Source: Virgibacillus halodenitrificans JCM 12304 (GTDB taxonomy: Bacteria; Bacillota; Bacilli; Bacillales; Amphibacillaceae). Taken from it: DNA of 64,000 nt. How positions within the stretch are numbered: the stretch's first letter is position 1; each line of letters starts with the position of its first letter. The notes below the pieces were generated by a model. That model had not been told where the DNA came from. It worked only from the letters and a program-made list of their open reading frames with translations, and did no database searches. Positions 62,993-64,000 of this stretch are shown here, piece after piece. The stretch lies in the NCBI RefSeq assembly GCF_001310895.1, contig NZ_BAZS01000010.1, positions 1-64,000 on the forward strand, read 5' to 3'. The translations under genes were made by a program, and so were the position numbers.

Positions 62993-63630
62993 TATAGTTT
63001 CTAATTTATGAATGGGGATTTATATCTCTTTCAACTGGAGAGAAAATACCATGCCAAGCTCTATTCCTATATTTTATTCCGGATAGAAGCCTAGATAGTA
63101 CTTTTTATATGTATTGGATTTCAAAAAGAGGATGCAGATATTTTTAATTAAAAATGTTGAGAAGGATGAAATAGTTAAAAAAGTTAATTAAAATGTTGGG
63201 GAGAAGTTGTTCGCAGGTTCTCCTCCCTGATTACTTCCACTTCATTCGTTCTTTTTCCAAGTTGGTAGGTAAACGCACGAACAAATCCGGAATGTTTGCC
63301 AATTTCCACAGTATTCGTGTCAGTAATTATCTCATGATATTCAAACTTTTTTAAAACTCCTTTATGTAGCATTTATCGAAAAAACTTTTCTACTCTTCCT
63401 TTTCTGTATTTTATAATTTCAATTTATGTTATACAGGTATTGTTTTTCTCCCAATAAGTTTACGGTTAGTTTAATAGAGAAGTAGGCGATAGAGCAACTA
63501 TTAGCAGAACATTCAGGGTTAGTTAATAAAATTAATAAAAATTTTAACCTAGTGCAACAAATAAGAACTATACTACGTGTACAACTATATGGTAACCAAG
63601 CATAATACTCTTGAGAAGAGGGGATTTAGC
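62993..63630. other. Gene-poor stretch, possible minor frame
   Basis: AT-rich sequence. One minus-strand frame of 62 codons (63184-63372, ending in EVEVIREENLRTTSPQHFN) has protein-like composition but no ribosome binding site and no known family. Otherwise nothing is recognised except a region before the XRE gene that should hold its promoter. Confidence 0.4.
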
Positions 63631-63873
63631 TTGGATAAAAATGATTTATTGTTGTGCTTAGGTGAACAACTAGTTACATATAGAAGAAAAACCATGCTTA
63701 CCCAGGAAGAAGTCGCATGGCGAGCTGGTATAAGCGCGAGATACTTGTCTGATTTGGAAAGAGGCAATAGTGACCCTTCGTTTTCAACACTGCTTACATT
63801 ATTGAATGTGTTGGAAGTCTCAGATGATGACTTCATTAAATTGCGGCAGTTATTTGACACCCCCTCTAGATAA
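63631..63873 (+). CDS. XRE-family helix-turn-helix regulator
   Basis: An 80-residue HTH_3 protein: LVTYRRKTMLTQEEVAWRAGISARYLSDLERGNSDPSFSTLLTLLNVL is a complete Cro/C1-type DNA-binding domain. TTG 63631 follows AGAGGGGA by seven bases; an upstream TTG is possible. Its position near restriction genes could make it a controller protein, but it is over 600 bases from vsr and faces the next gene instead. Confidence 0.85.
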   Translation: MDKNDLLLCLGEQLVTYRRKTMLTQEEVAWRAGISARYLSDLERGNSDPSFSTLLTLLNVLEVSDDDFIKLRQLFDTPSR

Positions 63874-63952
63874 CACTTCAAAAAAGACCACCAGAGCAAG
63901 GTTCTCTTTGTATGTGCTAACCCTTCTTCATCACATATAAAGGAGCAATTCA

Positions 63953-64000
63953 ATGACAAAATTTTTTACCTTTGAAGAAATCTACGAACAGAACAAGCAA
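63953..64000 (+). CDS. Start of a gene, cut by the window end
   Basis: AAAGGAG is followed by ATG 63953 and 16 codons, MTKFFTFEEIYEQNKQ. The FEEIYEQNK opening is reminiscent of sigma-70-like factors, but too little is visible to name it. Confidence 0.45.
   Translation, partial: MTKFFTFEEIYEQNKQ

Noticed and set aside
63184-63372. Minus-strand frame of 62 codons
   Set aside because: Composition is plausible but there is no ribosome binding site, no promoter and no known family, so I do not call it a gene.

Overview
The window looks like the chromosome of a low-GC Gram-positive bacterium of the Bacillaceae, most like the Oceanobacillus/Virgibacillus group. The evidence is strong AGGAGG-type ribosome binding sites, many TTG/GTG starts, sigma-A promoters, cre sites, a class A beta-lactamase/BlaR1/BlaI set, YfkAB, AdaA/AdaB, DUF6366 and DUF4256 proteins, and 20-bp tandem repeats of the kind seen between genes in these genera. 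The genus is inference; no rRNA or tRNA gene is present.

Layout. 1-7.7 kb: small stress and membrane genes, two GNAT acetyltransferases, a VOC protein and a bla-blaR1-blaI locus whose repressor gene is frameshifted. 7.8-12.5 kb: glycerol block, glpF-glpK under a cre site and an antiterminator-type leader, then dhaK-dhaL-dhaM, a PTS-dependent dihydroxyacetone kinase. 12.6-27.6 kb: DUF4256, small membrane genes, an ABC exporter with a broken LytTR regulator and phased repeats, padR-chrA, yfkAB, a LysR-controlled DASS transporter and dehydrogenase, an amino acid permease, and adaA-adaB alkylation repair. 27.7-34 kb: a cobalamin riboswitch before cobT, then a TetR-controlled permease/DUF917/hydantoinase operon. 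34.6-44.6 kb: a GH63 lipoprotein (frameshifted), a DUF438/hemerythrin/PAS protein with an Fnr-like box, an AtoE transporter, and a TetR-controlled ABC-2 exporter. Scattered over 29-44.7 kb are six copies of one RNA element. Three of them form a tandem array at 38.8-40.1 kb and look like type I toxin-antitoxin cassettes: a 26-residue hydrophobic peptide facing a strongly promoted antisense RNA.

44.7-63 kb is a defence region. It holds an McrB/McrC-like pair with a very long N-terminal domain, a HEPN protein, and a degenerate 3' fragment of rpsI that looks like an integration scar. Next come a Ser/Thr kinase with an unrecognised partner, a nuclease-like winged-helix protein, a second McrBC pair, a beta-class DNA methyltransferase with a ribbon-helix-helix partner, and a type II restriction-modification set (two C5 methyltransferases, an HNH endonuclease with an A9 tract, DUF1413, Vsr). 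The window ends in an XRE regulator and a truncated gene.

A caution runs through the annotation. Six genes (blaI, the LytTR regulator, the DASS transporter, GH63, the N4-type methyltransferase, the HNH endonuclease) are each broken by exactly one base in a homopolymer. Five are deletions in runs of two to four, and one is an extra base in a run of nine. These may be sequencing errors rather than real pseudogenes.
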